Positions 26,572-36,254 of a stretch of 64,000 nt of DNA are shown one piece after another. The stretch's first letter is position 1, and the number at the start of each line of letters is the position of its first letter. The translations under genes and the position numbers were made by a program. The DNA comes from JAFGOM01 sp964605795 (GTDB taxonomy: Archaea > Halobacteriota > Methanomicrobia > Methanomicrobiales > Methanospirillaceae): positions 52,999-116,998 of the forward strand of contig CAZSDZ010000002.1 in the NCBI GenBank assembly GCA_964605795.1, written 5' to 3'. Under the pieces are notes generated by a model. It saw nothing but the letters and a program-made list of their open reading frames with translations. It was not told where the DNA came from and did not search any database.

Positions 26572-28068
26572 ATGATTACACGAGGGAACGGACTTCTTCT
26601 TCATATTACTTCTCTTCCAACTCGGTTCGGAATCGGAGATCTTGGACCTGCATCAGATGCATTTATCCAATTTCTTCTTGATGCGGGACAGAGGTACTGG
26701 CAAATACTCCCGATTCACCCGACAGATCCCAGGTATGACAACTCACCCTATCATGCTCTCTCAGCATTTGCCTATAATCCCCTGCTGATCAGTCCGGAAC
26801 AAATGGTAATTGATGGATTTTTAAATGAACCGGATCTTTTCCCTGTCCCGGTTTTTCCCCAGTTTGCTGTTGATTTTGATGCCGTTATTGCATACAAGGA
26901 ACGATTATTCACTGTTGCATATGAGAAATTCAAAGATAAGGGGTTTTGTCCAGCATTTACAATATTTTGCAAGAAGAATGCAGATTGGCTTGACCGGTAT
27001 GCCCTGTTTATGGTATTACGAAAAAGATTCTCTCCTACTTTGTGGAGAGACTGGCCACCGGAATTACTCGATCCATATGATGCTAACCTTGAGAATATCA
27101 GAAAAACCGAATCTGATGAACTCGGAAAGGTACAGTTTCTTCAGTATCTTTTTTTTATCCAGTGGAACCGGTTTCGGGATCGATGCAGAGATGCAGGAAT
27201 TTTTCTGATTGGGGATATTCCCATCTACATAAACTATGACAGTGCGGATCTCTGGTCACATCCCGGCTTTTTCAAGCTCGATAACCAGTATAAACCGACG
27301 GTTGTAGCAGGCGTCCCCCCTGATTATTTCAGTGCAACAGGGCAGGTATGGAATAATCCTATTTACAATTGGGATAAGATACGGGAAGATAAGTACTCAT
27401 GGTGGGTAGCCAGGATAACACACCTTCTTTTGCATATTGATTATCTGCGGATCGATCATTTCAGGGGTCTTGTCGGGTATTGGGAGATTCCTGCTGGTTT
27501 TAAAACGGCCGTTCAGGGAGCCTGGAAAGAGGCACCGGCAAGAGATTTTTTACGGACACTGGCAAGGAAAATCCCTTCTCTCCCTCTCATTGCCGAGGAC
27601 CTTGGTTATATTACTCCGGATGTCAGGGAGATCATGCAGGAATTTTGTATTCCCGGAATGGCTGTCCTTTTATTTGCGTTTGAAGAAGGCATGGCAGACA
27701 ATCCGTACATCCTGCATAATGTCTCCAAAAACCGGGTTTTATACACCGGTACCCATGACAACAATCCGATACAGGCATGGTTCGCAACCGAGGCTTCAAA
27801 GAATGAGAAGAAGAACCTGTCTTTATATATCGGAAGAGATGTATCAGCAGGAACAATAAATTTAGACCTGATACGGCTTGCCATGATGAGTCGTGCTGAT
27901 ACCGTAATCCTGCCGATCCAGGATCTGCTGGGTCTTGGCGAAGAATCGCGAATGAACAGACCTGGTATCGATGTAGGGAACTGGTGCTGGAGACTTGCAC
28001 CGGATGAGCTGCATTCAGGATTATCAGATATGCTGTTCCATCTTACTTCTATTTACGGACGAATATAA
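26572..28068 (+). CDS. malQ: 4-alpha-glucanotransferase (GH77, amylomaltase)
   Basis: Transfers alpha-1,4-glucan segments between oligosaccharides, for glycogen or maltodextrin turnover. 498 aa, full length. GH77 signatures are seen from the N-terminus (GNGLLLHITSLPTRFGIGDLG, here given in part), the DIPIYINYDSADLW segment, the nucleophile in LRIDHFRGLVGYWEIP (near residue 295), the acid in IAEDLGYITPDV (near residue 343) and the THDNNPIQAW loop. No other glycogen gene is next to it. Confidence 0.94.
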   Translation: MITRGNGLLLHITSLPTRFGIGDLGPASDAFIQFLLDAGQRYWQILPIHPTDPRYDNSPYHALSAFAYNPLLISPEQMVIDGFLNEPDLFPVPVFPQFAVDFDAVIAYKERLFTVAYEKFKDKGFCPAFTIFCKKNADWLDRYALFMVLRKRFSPTLWRDWPPELLDPYDANLENIRKTESDELGKVQFLQYLFFIQWNRFRDRCRDAGIFLIGDIPIYINYDSADLWSHPGFFKLDNQYKPTVVAGVPPDYFSATGQVWNNPIYNWDKIREDKYSWWVARITHLLLHIDYLRIDHFRGLVGYWEIPAGFKTAVQGAWKEAPARDFLRTLARKIPSLPLIAEDLGYITPDVREIMQEFCIPGMAVLLFAFEEGMADNPYILHNVSKNRVLYTGTHDNNPIQAWFATEASKNEKKNLSLYIGRDVSAGTINLDLIRLAMMSRADTVILPIQDLLGLGEESRMNRPGIDVGNWCWRLAPDELHSGLSDMLFHLTSIYGRI

Positions 28069-28317
28069 TTGAGTTATCCATAAGAAAGTCATTAATTGGT
28101 AAAAAACGGTAGATTAGCATCACTTTCATTCACTCTGAATGGTATTACGCCTGGTTATTCTGGTTCCTATCGTGAGATACAAACAGGATGGAATACATCC
28201 ATAAGGATCAACCCTGATATCCCTGCTTTCCTGAAAATTTCAATCCTTTCCTCTCTCCTTCTTTGTATCTGAATAAAAAGGGGATGAAAAACAAATCACG
28301 TGTTGCTCGGAAAAAAA

Positions 28318-30828
28318 TTAAAGGTCGGCAACATAGCGATAGAACATTGTCTTGACCAGTTCAGAGCAGACAAAGAAGGCACCGACGAGGCCCAGTATGA
28401 TACCAAGATGCACCATTGTCGGCGGGGTGAAATGAAAGATTACCTGGCCGAATATCGTATACGGAAGAAGGATGGTGCATACGATTGCGATACCGGTCAG
28501 TATCATCACATATCCTGACGGACGTTTTGCCCGGTATACCGGCAGCCTGCTCCGGATAGAGAAGAGGAAGACAAGTTCTGTGAGGATACTTCCGATAAAC
28601 CAGTTGGTCTGCAGTACCGGTTCACCCTGGTGAAAGAAGAATGCAAAGTACATGAGATCAAAGACGGTGATAACAACCCCGAGAAGGGTTGCTATGAGCA
28701 CTATACTTTTTATCTCGTATTTTCCTGGTTTTTCAATCTCGGTCTCATCAACAGTATCGGTAGCGATGGTTATCATGGGAAAGTCTGACAACAGATTAAC
28801 GAGAAGGATCTGGAGCGGAAGCATCGGCAGGAAACTAATAAACATAGAACCAATTGCAATGGCATAGAAGTGTCCGAAGTTAGAAGCCAGTGTTGCTTTT
28901 AAGTACTTGATACTGTTTGCAAAAACCGCTCTCCCACTCTCTATCCCGTCAATTATCACCTCAAGATTTCTGGCAAGAAGGATTACATCGGCTGCTTCAC
29001 GTGCAATATCTGAAGCGCTCTCAACGACCATTGAGACTCCGGCTCGTTTGAGTGCAGGCGCATCATTGATGCCTTCACCAAGAAAACCGACGGTATGAGT
29101 TTTTTGCAAAGTCTCGATTATCTCATACTTCTGTTCCGGGGTAACCCGGGCTATTACATGATGATCAAGGATTGCACGGGCACGCTTGTCGTCAGGCATC
29201 AAGAGAAGGTCGGCACCAGAGAGTACATGACCGGGATCATCTATTAACCCAATCTCCTTTCCTACGGCACCGGCAACGAAAGGACTGTCTCCGGTAATGA
29301 TTTTGATCTGAACTCCCAGTTGTTTTGCTTTCCGTACAGCATGATATGTAGAGGGTTTGATGGGATCGGTAAATGCAATCATGCCGAGAAACTGGAGATC
29401 CTTCTCATCTTCAGGAGAAAGAGACTCTTTACCTGAAGGAAAATTTTTTTTGGCAAGTGCTATCGTCCGTTGTCCGGCACGCCCCTTTTCAAAAAGCCAG
29501 GTATTTTGTCTGTCCCTTCCTTCATCAGCCAGTGAACTGGAGAGGTCCATGAGAACTTCGGGAGCACCCCTGACTATCATGAAGGTTTCTCTATCAGAAT
29601 GGATGAGAACTGCGTTGCGTCTCCTTTTCGGATCAAACGGGATCTCAGACAGGCGGATTAGGGTAGAATTATCGCCACCACGTATCTCTTCTACTTTCTT
29701 CTCAATTGCGATATCAAACGGCTCTGTCTTTTCATTACTGTCTGAAACCGTCAGAGATGCATAAAACATAAGATCCGGATCCGCTCCGGGAGAGAGATCG
29801 GTAACTTGAAGGGTATTCTCTGTGAGTGTTCCGGTCTTATCAGAACAGAGTATTTCAATACCTCCGATGTCCTCAATTGCCGAGAGACGTTTGACGATAA
29901 CGTTCTGTCTGGCCATCTTTAACGCTCCCCGGGAGAGTGAGACGGTTGTTACGACCGGGAGAGCTTCAGGGACCACGCTGACAACGAGGGCGATACAAAA
30001 GACCAGTAATTCAAGGAGATCAGCCCCTTCACCTTTTATCAGGATATTTGCAACGAATACAAACACAAGAGTTACGAGGATTAACCTGAGAATAAATGAA
30101 CTGAATCGTCCGATGCCCCTGGAAAACTCACTCTCTTTTGTTGTCTCTAAGGTTAGGGAAGCAATTTTTCCCATCGCAGTCTCTTTACCGGTCTTTACAA
30201 CGACTGCAACTGCACTTCCCCCGACAACAGAGGTGCCGCTAAAACAGAGATTGTGGCTTTCATACAGGCTATTTGGTATCTCTTTTAACGAATCAGAAAT
30301 TTTTTGAACAGGTATGGATTCACCGGTCAGTGTTGTCTCATCAACGATACATTGATCTGTATCAAGAATCCGAACATCAGCAGGTACCAGATCACCGGTC
30401 CTGATGCTCGTGATATCACCCCTGACAAGATTACGGGAATCGATGGTATGCCATGAGGAATCCCGCAACACACTGGCTCTCGGCGAGATAAATTGTTGTA
30501 ACGCACGGAGTGATTGTTCAGATCGGTATTCCTGATAAAATCCAAGAAGGGTATTGATGGCAACAAAACCAACAATCACACTGGCATCGATGTATTCACC
30601 AATGATATAAACGATACCGGCCGCACAGAGCAACAGGTAAATAAAAGGGGATTTGAATTGTCGGATAGCAATCTGCCACCAGAAAATCCTGTCAGCAGTT
30701 ACCTCGTTTAAACCATCCTCCCGGAGACGTTTCTCTGCAGAAGAATCCGTAATCCCATGAGAAAGGGTTGTGTCCAGATTTTTTTCTATCTCTTCTTGTG
30801 TGCACGTTGCATATTGAAAAAATGTCAT
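28318..30828 (-). CDS. P-type cation-transporting ATPase, resembling MgtA (P3-type)
   Basis: Membrane pump of 836 aa. The phosphorylation site is CSDKTGTLTEN (near residue 330), the actuator loop TLTGES, and helix M4 has VVPEALPVV. The C-terminal half (FLPMLPLQILLVNLLSD, then TVFDLMYFAFF) resembles Mg2+-transporting MgtA/MgtB more than Ca2+ pumps. The hinge motif reads GEGINDAP rather than GDGxNDAP. Transported ion unknown; Mg2+ is the best guess. The start ATG has GAGG about 10 nt upstream. A second P-type ATPase is encoded 350 nt upstream on the same strand. Confidence 0.88.
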   Translation of the reverse strand: MTFFQYATCTQEEIEKNLDTTLSHGITDSSAEKRLREDGLNEVTADRIFWWQIAIRQFKSPFIYLLLCAAGIVYIIGEYIDASVIVGFVAINTLLGFYQEYRSEQSLRALQQFISPRASVLRDSSWHTIDSRNLVRGDITSIRTGDLVPADVRILDTDQCIVDETTLTGESIPVQKISDSLKEIPNSLYESHNLCFSGTSVVGGSAVAVVVKTGKETAMGKIASLTLETTKESEFSRGIGRFSSFILRLILVTLVFVFVANILIKGEGADLLELLVFCIALVVSVVPEALPVVTTVSLSRGALKMARQNVIVKRLSAIEDIGGIEILCSDKTGTLTENTLQVTDLSPGADPDLMFYASLTVSDSNEKTEPFDIAIEKKVEEIRGGDNSTLIRLSEIPFDPKRRRNAVLIHSDRETFMIVRGAPEVLMDLSSSLADEGRDRQNTWLFEKGRAGQRTIALAKKNFPSGKESLSPEDEKDLQFLGMIAFTDPIKPSTYHAVRKAKQLGVQIKIITGDSPFVAGAVGKEIGLIDDPGHVLSGADLLLMPDDKRARAILDHHVIARVTPEQKYEIIETLQKTHTVGFLGEGINDAPALKRAGVSMVVESASDIAREAADVILLARNLEVIIDGIESGRAVFANSIKYLKATLASNFGHFYAIAIGSMFISFLPMLPLQILLVNLLSDFPMITIATDTVDETEIEKPGKYEIKSIVLIATLLGVVITVFDLMYFAFFFHQGEPVLQTNWFIGSILTELVFLFSIRSRLPVYRAKRPSGYVMILTGIAIVCTILLPYTIFGQVIFHFTPPTMVHLGIILGLVGAFFVCSELVKTMFYRYVADL

Positions 30829-31178
30829 CTCTTTTCTGCCTCATTGTTTGCTTCAGAGATTGGCGTGCTTGTTCTCTTACTAGGATGGAATGTGATATCT
30901 CATAATACCCTCTAATCCCTTTGCATGAAAGGGGAAACTCAGGATGTACGTCAGATTTTCGGTTAAGACCAATTTGAAAAGATAATGTGGTTTGGAGGAC
31001 TAATGATGTCTCTTCCCACGAGAGAGAAAGATCAGATTACTGATAGATAAGCGTTAAAATCCAAAAAGAGATGAAACCGGAAATTTTATCGAATTTATCC
31101 GATAATGGAAAACAGGGAAGAGAAGGCATTAATCCCTCTTACCTGGAATCCTCCTTTTTGTGGAATTTTTCTCATTCG
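30829..31178. other. 350-nt gap between two P-type ATPase genes
   Basis: No gene of convincing size. On the plus strand GGAGG before an ATG at 31003 leads only to a 15-codon frame. TATTATGAGA on the minus strand near 30905 could be a promoter element for the downstream ATPase, but it lies rather far (about 75 nt) from its start. Confidence 0.3.
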
Positions 31179-33896
31179 TCACAAGCCCGGTACCGGTTCT
31201 TTTTTTGCCCAGACCAGTTTGAAGATCTCCATTACAATAACCACGATACATGCCATAGCAAGGAGAATTATGCATTCGTTAAGTCCGACCGGCTGAAGGC
31301 CAAGGACATCTGAAAGGATGGGAACATGCATCGCCAGCTGGTGAATTGCCTGCGCTCCAATAACAGAAACGACCAGGAAGAGATTCCGCCGAAGAGGCAT
31401 ACGAAATACTGACACATGTTCTGAACGGCAGTTAAAGACATGAACGTTCTCCAGAAGAACAAAGAGGAGTAACCCAAGATTCCTGGCGGTGTCCTCATCA
31501 TACCCAAGAGAGAGCAGCAGGTACCAGGTGACAAATCCGATCATCCCCATCATAAGGGATGAGATGAGGATCTCACTTACCATGAGGCGGTTAAAGATAC
31601 CCTGGGACGGAGGCCGTGGCGGTCTTTTCATGGCATTCTCTTCCCCGGGTTCGAAAGCAAGTCCGATATGCTGGATACCGTTTGTGACAAGATTTAACCA
31701 GAGGATCTGAACTGCGAGGAGGGGAAGGGGGAGCGCTGCAAGAAGTGAGCAGGTAAACATGATAACTTCTGCAGCTCCTGTCGATACGAGAAGGTAGGTC
31801 ACTTTCCTGATATTATCAAAGGCAAACCTGCCCTCTTCGATACCGGCAACAATGGATGAGAACCGATCGTCAGTAATGATCATCGCTGCATTATCCTTCG
31901 CAATGTCAGTACCGGATCCCATGGCTACACCGATATGGGCACGGCGAAGAGCAGGAGCATCATTGACCCCGTCACCGGTAACTGCCACGTAATGTCCCAT
32001 CTTAATTAAAGCATCTACAATAGCCAGTTTCTGTATCGGGGTTACCCGTGCAAAAACCCGTGCATCCAGGACCAGATCAAAAAATTCAGGTATGGTAAAT
32101 GAACCCAGTTCATCTATCTCTTTCCCGGTCAGAACCTGTGACTCCTCTTGTGCAATACCGAGCGTCTTTGAGATGGAAAGAGCCGTTGCAGGATGATCTC
32201 CGGTAACCATTACCACCGTCACCCCGGCTTGTTGACACGCTCGTACCGCCTCTTGTGCATCAGTGCGAACGGGATCAATAAACCCGACAAAACCTAAAAG
32301 AACAAGGGGAGGGAGGTCTGTAACAAGGGGATCCACGGGAAAACCTGGAGATATACCTTCAGCTACTGCGAGAACACGATACCCCTCGGCCGCCATCTGT
32401 TCAGCAGTTGCAAGAAGATCAGCATGGTTAGCAGGAACGGTATCATTAGACGTCTGTACTGATACGCAGAGTGGCAGAACTGATTCTGCCGCACCTTTTA
32501 TTCCAAACCGGGCACAGGTACCTTCAACAAATCCGACCGCTGAATATCTCCGTTCTGCTTCGAATGGGATAAATAGCGGTCTTTTGACTTCCCTGATGAG
32601 AGCACTGGTATCGATTCCGTCCTTGTGGGCGAGTGCAAGGAAAGCCACATCAATCGGATCTCCTGAAAAAATCCATGTATTATCAGAAAGATCGAGTTTT
32701 GCCTCACTACAGAGAGTAGCAATGTGACAGAGCCGGTGTATCCGGGTCAGATCAGAATCAGCCGGTTTTTTGCCATTATTGGTGGTTATTTCACCTGTTC
32801 CGTTATAACCCGTCCCTGTTACCAAAAAAGGTTCTCTTCCAAAGAGATAAATGACATGTGCAGTCTGTTCATTCACCGTAAGTGTTCCGGTCTTATCACT
32901 CGCGATTAAAGTACAGGAACCAAGACTCTCTACCGCAGTCATCTTCCTGACAATAACGTGGCGTTGTGACATCCGGTATGCAGCAATGGAGAGAACAACA
33001 GTAAGAGCCACCGGGAGACCTTCCGGTATTGCCGATACGGCAAGGGCTACTGCAAAGAAAAAGACGTCAATGATACCCATGCCCTGCAGTACTGCAATCG
33101 TTCCAAGGATTGCTGAGGCAATTAAAACGGCTATGGCAATATGGCGTGAAAATTTCTCCATCCTGATAACAAGCGGAGGTTTTGTGACTCCGGTCTCTGC
33201 TACGACAGATGCAATCTTTCCCACTTCTGTTGCTGTCCCGGTACTGGTGACATATCCTGACGAAAATCCACGAACCACCGTAGTGCCGGCAAACGCCATG
33301 TTTATCTGGTCACTTACCGGGGTATCTTTCGGAAGAGGATAGATCTTTTTTAAAACCGGGACCGACTCACCGGTGAGGATGGATTCATCAATGGAACAAT
33401 CAGTGACGTTATGCAGCCTGATATCTGCAGGGACACGTGATCCAGACTCAAGATAGATTAGATCTCCGGGCACCAGGTCTTTGGCAGGAATCTGTATCTT
33501 TTTCCCGTCCCTGGTAACCGTAGCGGTTATCTGAAAGAGTTGCTGTAATGCTTTGGCACTCTGTTCTGCTTTCCATTCCTGTATCGTCCCGATTATAGCA
33601 TTAACGAGAACAACAACCCCGATGAATGCTGCATCGGTGAGATGATGAAGAATATATGAAAGGAGAGCAGCCGCTATCAGAACATAGATAAGCGGACTTT
33701 TGAACTGAACAAGAAATATTGAGATGACTGATAATTTTTTCCCTTCTGGTAGTGTGTTCAATCCAAACTCATGCAATCGGGATTCTGCCTCTACACCTGT
33801 TAATCCATCCTCTCCCGTGGCCAGTTTTTCCGTGACCTCATTTAGTGAGAGATTATGCCAGAGGATACCTTTTTCCGGTATTTTTATGGAATCCAT
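31179..33896 (-). CDS. P-type cation-transporting ATPase, P2 (calcium/sodium pump) type
   Basis: Membrane pump of 905 aa. N-terminal cation-ATPase domain, actuator ILTGES, helix M4 SAIPEGLPVALTVVLS, phosphorylation site ASDKTGTLTVNE and hinge GDGVNDAPAL, as in SERCA and PMR1 pumps. Helix M6 reads LWLNLVTNGIQHIGLAFEP, where SERCA has NLVTDG; the Asp that binds Ca2+ is Asn here, so the ion may not be Ca2+. ATG 33896 is preferred to the TTG at 33923; neither has a strong ribosome-binding site. The 297 nt upstream (33897-34193) are A/T-rich and hold no gene. Confidence 0.88.
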   Translation of the reverse strand: MDSIKIPEKGILWHNLSLNEVTEKLATGEDGLTGVEAESRLHEFGLNTLPEGKKLSVISIFLVQFKSPLIYVLIAAALLSYILHHLTDAAFIGVVVLVNAIIGTIQEWKAEQSAKALQQLFQITATVTRDGKKIQIPAKDLVPGDLIYLESGSRVPADIRLHNVTDCSIDESILTGESVPVLKKIYPLPKDTPVSDQINMAFAGTTVVRGFSSGYVTSTGTATEVGKIASVVAETGVTKPPLVIRMEKFSRHIAIAVLIASAILGTIAVLQGMGIIDVFFFAVALAVSAIPEGLPVALTVVLSIAAYRMSQRHVIVRKMTAVESLGSCTLIASDKTGTLTVNEQTAHVIYLFGREPFLVTGTGYNGTGEITTNNGKKPADSDLTRIHRLCHIATLCSEAKLDLSDNTWIFSGDPIDVAFLALAHKDGIDTSALIREVKRPLFIPFEAERRYSAVGFVEGTCARFGIKGAAESVLPLCVSVQTSNDTVPANHADLLATAEQMAAEGYRVLAVAEGISPGFPVDPLVTDLPPLVLLGFVGFIDPVRTDAQEAVRACQQAGVTVVMVTGDHPATALSISKTLGIAQEESQVLTGKEIDELGSFTIPEFFDLVLDARVFARVTPIQKLAIVDALIKMGHYVAVTGDGVNDAPALRRAHIGVAMGSGTDIAKDNAAMIITDDRFSSIVAGIEEGRFAFDNIRKVTYLLVSTGAAEVIMFTCSLLAALPLPLLAVQILWLNLVTNGIQHIGLAFEPGEENAMKRPPRPPSQGIFNRLMVSEILISSLMMGMIGFVTWYLLLSLGYDEDTARNLGLLLFVLLENVHVFNCRSEHVSVFRMPLRRNLFLVVSVIGAQAIHQLAMHVPILSDVLGLQPVGLNECIILLAMACIVVIVMEIFKLVWAKKEPVPGL

Positions 33897-34193
33897 ACTA
33901 ATACCAGATAAGGGATTTTTCAATTAAAGAGGATAACTGAGTTGGATACACTGATAATCTATGAGATCTGAAGTGCATCGATAAATAGAACGAGTCTGGT
34001 CTTTCGATAGGAAAAAAGACTCTATCTTTTAGAATCTATCTTTTAAAAAAAGAATAAAGTGATGTATTGTGCCATAATATCGATTTTGTTGAATCTGAGG
34101 TATCTTACTATTTATATTTGAACAATCTGACTAAATTAATGTTATTTTTTTATTTTAAACAGAAAAATATGGTTCCGACATATCTGACCAGGA

Positions 34194-34691
34194 TTATGAT
34201 CGCATTAGCGCCAATAATGCTCTGATAATGGTCAAAGGTTCAGGGGGATTGCCGGGCACCTCTATATCGACCGGGATACAGGCCCTGACAGGACCGGCTA
34301 TCGCATATGAATCAGTAAATTTCCCGCCATAACAGGCATCATCACCGACAGCCATGACTCGTTTGGGATTGGGAGTTGCATGATAGGTTTTTTTGAGTGC
34401 AAATGCCATGTTTCTTGTCACTGCTCCGGTAACCATCAGAAGATCAGCATGTCTTGGTGATGCAACAAAAAAGATACCATACTGTTCAACATCATAGTAC
34501 GGTGAGGTCAATGCAGCAATCTCGACAAGTTCTGCATTATCACTTCCGCAATCAACGAGGCGGATGGCAAGCGTTTTTCTAAATGGTGATGATGCACCCG
34601 GATGATGAAGAGCAGGTAATGGCGGGATATCGTATCTATCGGTAATCATCTCAGATACCGGCTTTTTCATAAGAGTTCTCATAATTCTCAT
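34194..34691 (-). CDS. NuoB/HycG-like small subunit lacking all [4Fe-4S] ligands
   Basis: 165-aa homologue of the small subunit of complex I (NuoB) and of group 4 hydrogenases (HycG/HyfI). The backbone is well kept: RLVDCGSDNAELVEI, FFVASPRHADLLMVTGAVT, MAVGDDACYGGKF and VPGNPPEPLTII. Each of the four cluster cysteines is replaced: the CxxC pair (usual SCNxCE) reads SDNAEL, the GDCA cysteine is Asp, and the PGCPP cysteine is Asn. The ATG at 34691 has AGGTGA 5 nt upstream and is preferred to GTG 34700. Last gene of the operon. Confidence 0.88.
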   Translation of the reverse strand: MRIMRTLMKKPVSEMITDRYDIPPLPALHHPGASSPFRKTLAIRLVDCGSDNAELVEIAALTSPYYDVEQYGIFFVASPRHADLLMVTGAVTRNMAFALKKTYHATPNPKRVMAVGDDACYGGKFTDSYAIAGPVRACIPVDIEVPGNPPEPLTIIRALLALMRS

Positions 34692-34700
34692 GTTGTTCAC

Positions 34701-36254
34701 CTAGAGGTCATTTCCGGCATACGAGAGATTAAGACTTTTATTGATAAGAGGAAAATCAGGGACGATATTGTCCATTACTGCATGTTCTATTGCTTTCCAG
34801 TTACAAAATGATGCGGTTTTTACCTTATACCGCCATATCCTTCCATCACGGAGGTGGATGATATGGAGATTCTGTCCCCTCGGTCCTTCAACCATTGCGA
34901 ATACGAGGCCGTCTCCCAGGGGAGTTTTATATTGTATAGGGATAATCCCGTCATCAGGAATAGTACCGCATATTTTTCTGATATAGGCAGATGATGCCAA
35001 TATCTCCTGATATTTAAGCGTGAACCGGGATAAGACATCACCACCACTCTCGACCGGTGCATGGTACGGGATGCTACGGTATATCCCGTACGGGTACTGG
35101 ACACGGGTATCGCGGGAGCTGCCCGATGCCCGTGCAACCGGACCGGTCAGATTGAGAGATGGAATCAATCCTTGTTTGATTATACCTGTGGTAGAGAACC
35201 GGTCGAGAACAATCGGAGATGCAATTGCAGCCTCATAGGATTGTTGTATTACTTTCTGCAGACGAGTGAGAAATGAACTGAGATCCGCGAGCAGTAGATC
35301 AGAACAGTCATGCTTAACCCCGCCTATTCTGATATATTCACGAATAAAGCGGTGACCAAAGAGTTTCTTGTTCATCCGCATGCAGTCTTCCTTCGCGATG
35401 AGAAAAGGAGAAGCTCCTGCCGGATATGCAACATCAACAAGCATACCTGCACAATCAGCGAGAAGACAGGATATCCTCTCCATCTCAAGAGCAATGCCGG
35501 TTAATGCCTGACTTCTGCAAGATGGGCGCAAACAAAGAAGTTTCTCGAGGGCCATGCAGAAGCAGGCGGTATTTGCTGCACTCTCGTCTCCAGATACCGA
35601 TTCTGCAAACCTGCAGGCATCTTCTGGTATCATCCCCTCTGCAGTCTTCTCTAAACCACGGTGGAGATATCCCATCCTGGTCTCAAGGTTACAGATGGTC
35701 TCCCCAAGCACACTAAATCTGAAATGACCGGGCTCTATGATTCCTGCATGAACCGGACCGACAGCGAGTTCATACACCCCCTTTCCGTTTATTTTTTTAA
35801 ATTCATACCAGGTTTTGGATGGTTGCATCAGTTCGTCCGTACCTGATTGTACCTGCTCTTTTTTTCGTAACGGGTGAAAAAGCTCCGGATACGGTTCATG
35901 TAAAAAGAGCCTTCTTGTATCTAAAGCACCCAGGAATCTGATTCCATACCCGTCCTGTATCTCACGCTCATAGAGCGATGCAATCGGGAAGAGAGATGCA
36001 GTGCTGGGAGCAGTTCCGTCTGTTTTGTATGCATAGGAATATACCTGGTCGTGGTCCTGATCTTCAAAGAGGTAGATAAGTGTCAGGTCATCTTCACTGC
36101 TCCATCCTTCGATGCAAAAAAGACAGAGAAGAACGTGTTTTTGGAATTTGCACTTCTGTATCCTATCCTCGAGTGTTTCTGCGGTACGGATAGGTTCCGG
36201 ATGAAGAATCGTATCCAAAAATTCATACAGAACCGGTGAGTCATGTGTATTCAT
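34701..36254 (-). CDS. HycE/NuoCD-like large subunit lacking the Ni-Fe cysteine ligands
   Basis: 517 aa. Residues 1-150 are NuoC-like (ASLYEREIQDGYGIRFLGA and PLRKKEQ); the rest is NuoD/HycE-like (GYLHRGLEKTAEGM). In true hydrogenases the first ligand pair is RxCGxC; here the aligned stretch is ESVSGDESAAN. The C-terminal DPCxxC is replaced by SLNLSYAGNDL at the very end. No Ni-Fe site can form, and proteolytic maturation is not expected. The ATG overlaps the previous stop as ATGA and has GGAGG 6 nt upstream. Confidence 0.88.
   Translation of the reverse strand: MNTHDSPVLYEFLDTILHPEPIRTAETLEDRIQKCKFQKHVLLCLFCIEGWSSEDDLTLIYLFEDQDHDQVYSYAYKTDGTAPSTASLFPIASLYEREIQDGYGIRFLGALDTRRLFLHEPYPELFHPLRKKEQVQSGTDELMQPSKTWYEFKKINGKGVYELAVGPVHAGIIEPGHFRFSVLGETICNLETRMGYLHRGLEKTAEGMIPEDACRFAESVSGDESAANTACFCMALEKLLCLRPSCRSQALTGIALEMERISCLLADCAGMLVDVAYPAGASPFLIAKEDCMRMNKKLFGHRFIREYIRIGGVKHDCSDLLLADLSSFLTRLQKVIQQSYEAAIASPIVLDRFSTTGIIKQGLIPSLNLTGPVARASGSSRDTRVQYPYGIYRSIPYHAPVESGGDVLSRFTLKYQEILASSAYIRKICGTIPDDGIIPIQYKTPLGDGLVFAMVEGPRGQNLHIIHLRDGRIWRYKVKTASFCNWKAIEHAVMDNIVPDFPLINKSLNLSYAGNDL

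Noticed and set aside
34701..36254. A functional [NiFe] hydrogenase large subunit
   Set aside because: Neither CxxC motif is present, so a Ni-Fe centre cannot be bound; the operon is treated as hydrogenase-related only.
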